From contig OX621246.1 in the NCBI GenBank assembly GCA_951640165.1, positions 5,729,001 through 5,793,000 of the forward strand: a stretch of 64,000 nucleotides of DNA, given 5' to 3'. Of this stretch, positions 62,823-64,000 are shown piece by piece. This DNA comes from Pseudoips prasinana (taxonomy: Eukaryota; Arthropoda; Insecta; Lepidoptera; Nolidae). Position 1 is the stretch's first letter, and each line of letters starts with the position of its first letter. The notes below the pieces were generated by a model. It had not been told where the DNA came from. It ran no database searches and was given only the letters and a program-made list of their open reading frames with translations. The position numbers were made by a program, and so were the translations under genes.

Positions 62823-64000
62823 ATTCTACGTATGTACCGTACAGAGTACGATATCTAGTTTCATTGAGATTAAAAGTACAGTGTAGATTCCAATTTAATT
62901 ACGCATATAACAGAACGGGATTTCCAAATTTGCGACACAATAGCAATAGGACCTACGAAATAATTTAAATTAGCATTTCAATTAGTCTGTGTACTTTGCT
63001 GTGTTATTGGTTAATACAGAGGACTCTGGTGACGATCGACCACAGCAACCGTAGCGGTCCGGTTTCTTATTCGGTCGCAGATGGGCGTGGTAGCTGCCTG
63101 GCAACGACCGAACAACTGATACAACTATGACGTAACTAACTGCTCATTTGAATGTTAATCACTAAGGAAGTGTCATCAATACAGCTTTATAGTGCGCGCC
63201 AAGTTGTGACATATTTTAATAAGCATACATAATTCTTTATTAATCTTTTAGCCTTTGTAGCTAAGTTGTCTGTTCTTTGGTTATTATAGACACGAATTAT
63301 TATGACAATGTCCGTAACTGTCTACTTATTAGTCAATTAATTACCTAATTTATGGTCTAGTGTCTACTCCCATTGGAGTTGCGTACCGTATGATATCTAG
63401 GCACGGCCATGTGTCATTCAATGTAATTCGAAATAAAATTCCTATGTCCAGCTGACTAAGAGTACTTTATATCAGTATTACATTAAAACACTTGAACTTT
63501 TTGAAGTTAAGATTCTAACAAATATATATGGGATCGTTCTTATAGCATTCCCTGTAGAATTATTACAAATTACAAGTATATTCAATTATTTTCGATTAAA
63601 AAAAGCAATTATCAAACAGAGAACTCGCGTAATTATAACAAAAAAAAAAGAATACATACTCTAATTAATACCCTTTTAATTGAAGTCCTTTGAATATTAC
63701 ATCAAATTAGCAATCTTTTGTTAATTTACAAGTTAAAAGTAACTAAGGATTAAAATTCTTATGATTGGCTGACTAAAAGCAATAAAGATTAATTTAATGA
63801 TAATGTTATGCTCATTAGCCATGTAATGAAGTAATAAAAAAAAAAGTTGCGTCACATAACACCACCTATTTATGATATTCCTATAACATATGTCCATGAA
63901 CTTTCGTCCGTGCGAACAGTGTTCAAGGCCGCGATGGTGGATCGATGCGGCCAAACGCGATAAATTACAAATGGTCTATTTTAGCCGGCTTCAAGTGGGT

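Larger units (their letters stand above)
58688..64000 (+). other. Myc: Myc intron 2, continues past the window
   Basis: Donor GTTAGT at 58688. No acceptor with a following bHLH-coding frame is seen up to 64000. Unlike the first 54 kb I see no recognisable SINE, Helitron or RTE copies in it. CpG-rich patches lie at 59090-59480, 59800-60380 and 62420-62480. CACGTG occurs at 59714, 62798 and 62817. Confidence 0.55.

Overview
The window looks like a stretch of a lepidopteran (moth or butterfly) nuclear genome. The background is AT-rich. It is packed with tRNA-headed SINEs, RTE-type LINE tails ending in (TGATGA)n, short Helitron-like elements ending in a hairpin plus CTAG, TTAA-flanked piggyBac relatives and a Tc1/mariner element. 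It holds one recognisable host gene, the 5' part of Myc, whose protein has the Myc box II core DCMWAGSC. There is no bacterial-style operon, CRISPR array or rRNA operon. The organism call is inference from repeat types and the Myc sequence.

Region 1 to about 55 kb is intergenic and almost entirely transposable-element debris. The most complete item is an apparently intact 1.3 kb DD41D Tc1/mariner transposon (2575-3892) with matching terminal repeats, TA duplications and an unbroken transposase. Other notable items are a 324-codon open stretch of RTE reverse transcriptase (21958-22932) nested in a Helitron-like element that is nested in a SINE; two piggyBac-derived miniature elements in inverted orientation (34031-34646 and 35495-36111) that both keep an open cysteine-rich transposase C-terminus; a broken YqaJ-type nuclease gene (43228-43760, minus); and SINEs whose head resembles 5S rRNA (45903-46144, 51393-51640, truncated copy 20485-20641). 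There are also a tRNA-headed SINE with an inverted 5' half and a 12-bp target duplication (49423-49627), several MITE families, a CTTTT microsatellite (1406-1604), an AT microsatellite (40649-40759), and a loose array of GGCGCC-centred repeats (39889-41200).

From about 55 kb to the end the character changes. Recognisable young repeats become sparse, CpG-rich patches appear, and the plus strand carries Myc. A candidate promoter and non-coding exon 1 end at a good donor at 55905. Intron 1 runs to 58028, and exon 2 (58029-58687) carries the start codon at 58144 and 181 codons before a phase-1 donor. The remaining 5.3 kb is intron 2, with CpG-rich patches and three canonical CACGTG E-boxes. The bHLH-zipper exon(s) lie beyond the right edge.

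Many TE boundaries here are defined by target-site duplications visible in the sequence, so the window gives a readable relative chronology of insertions. SINE families A to E used below are my own labels. A, B and C share a 3' domain (GTACAAGC..GCTTAGTTTGGG..); A, B, C and D share a short core resembling CTGAGTCTGGGTGT; their tRNA-like heads differ. E is unrelated in its body. 'Helitron1' and 'Helitron2' are also my labels. TE class assignments rest on visible ends and motifs, not on database searches.
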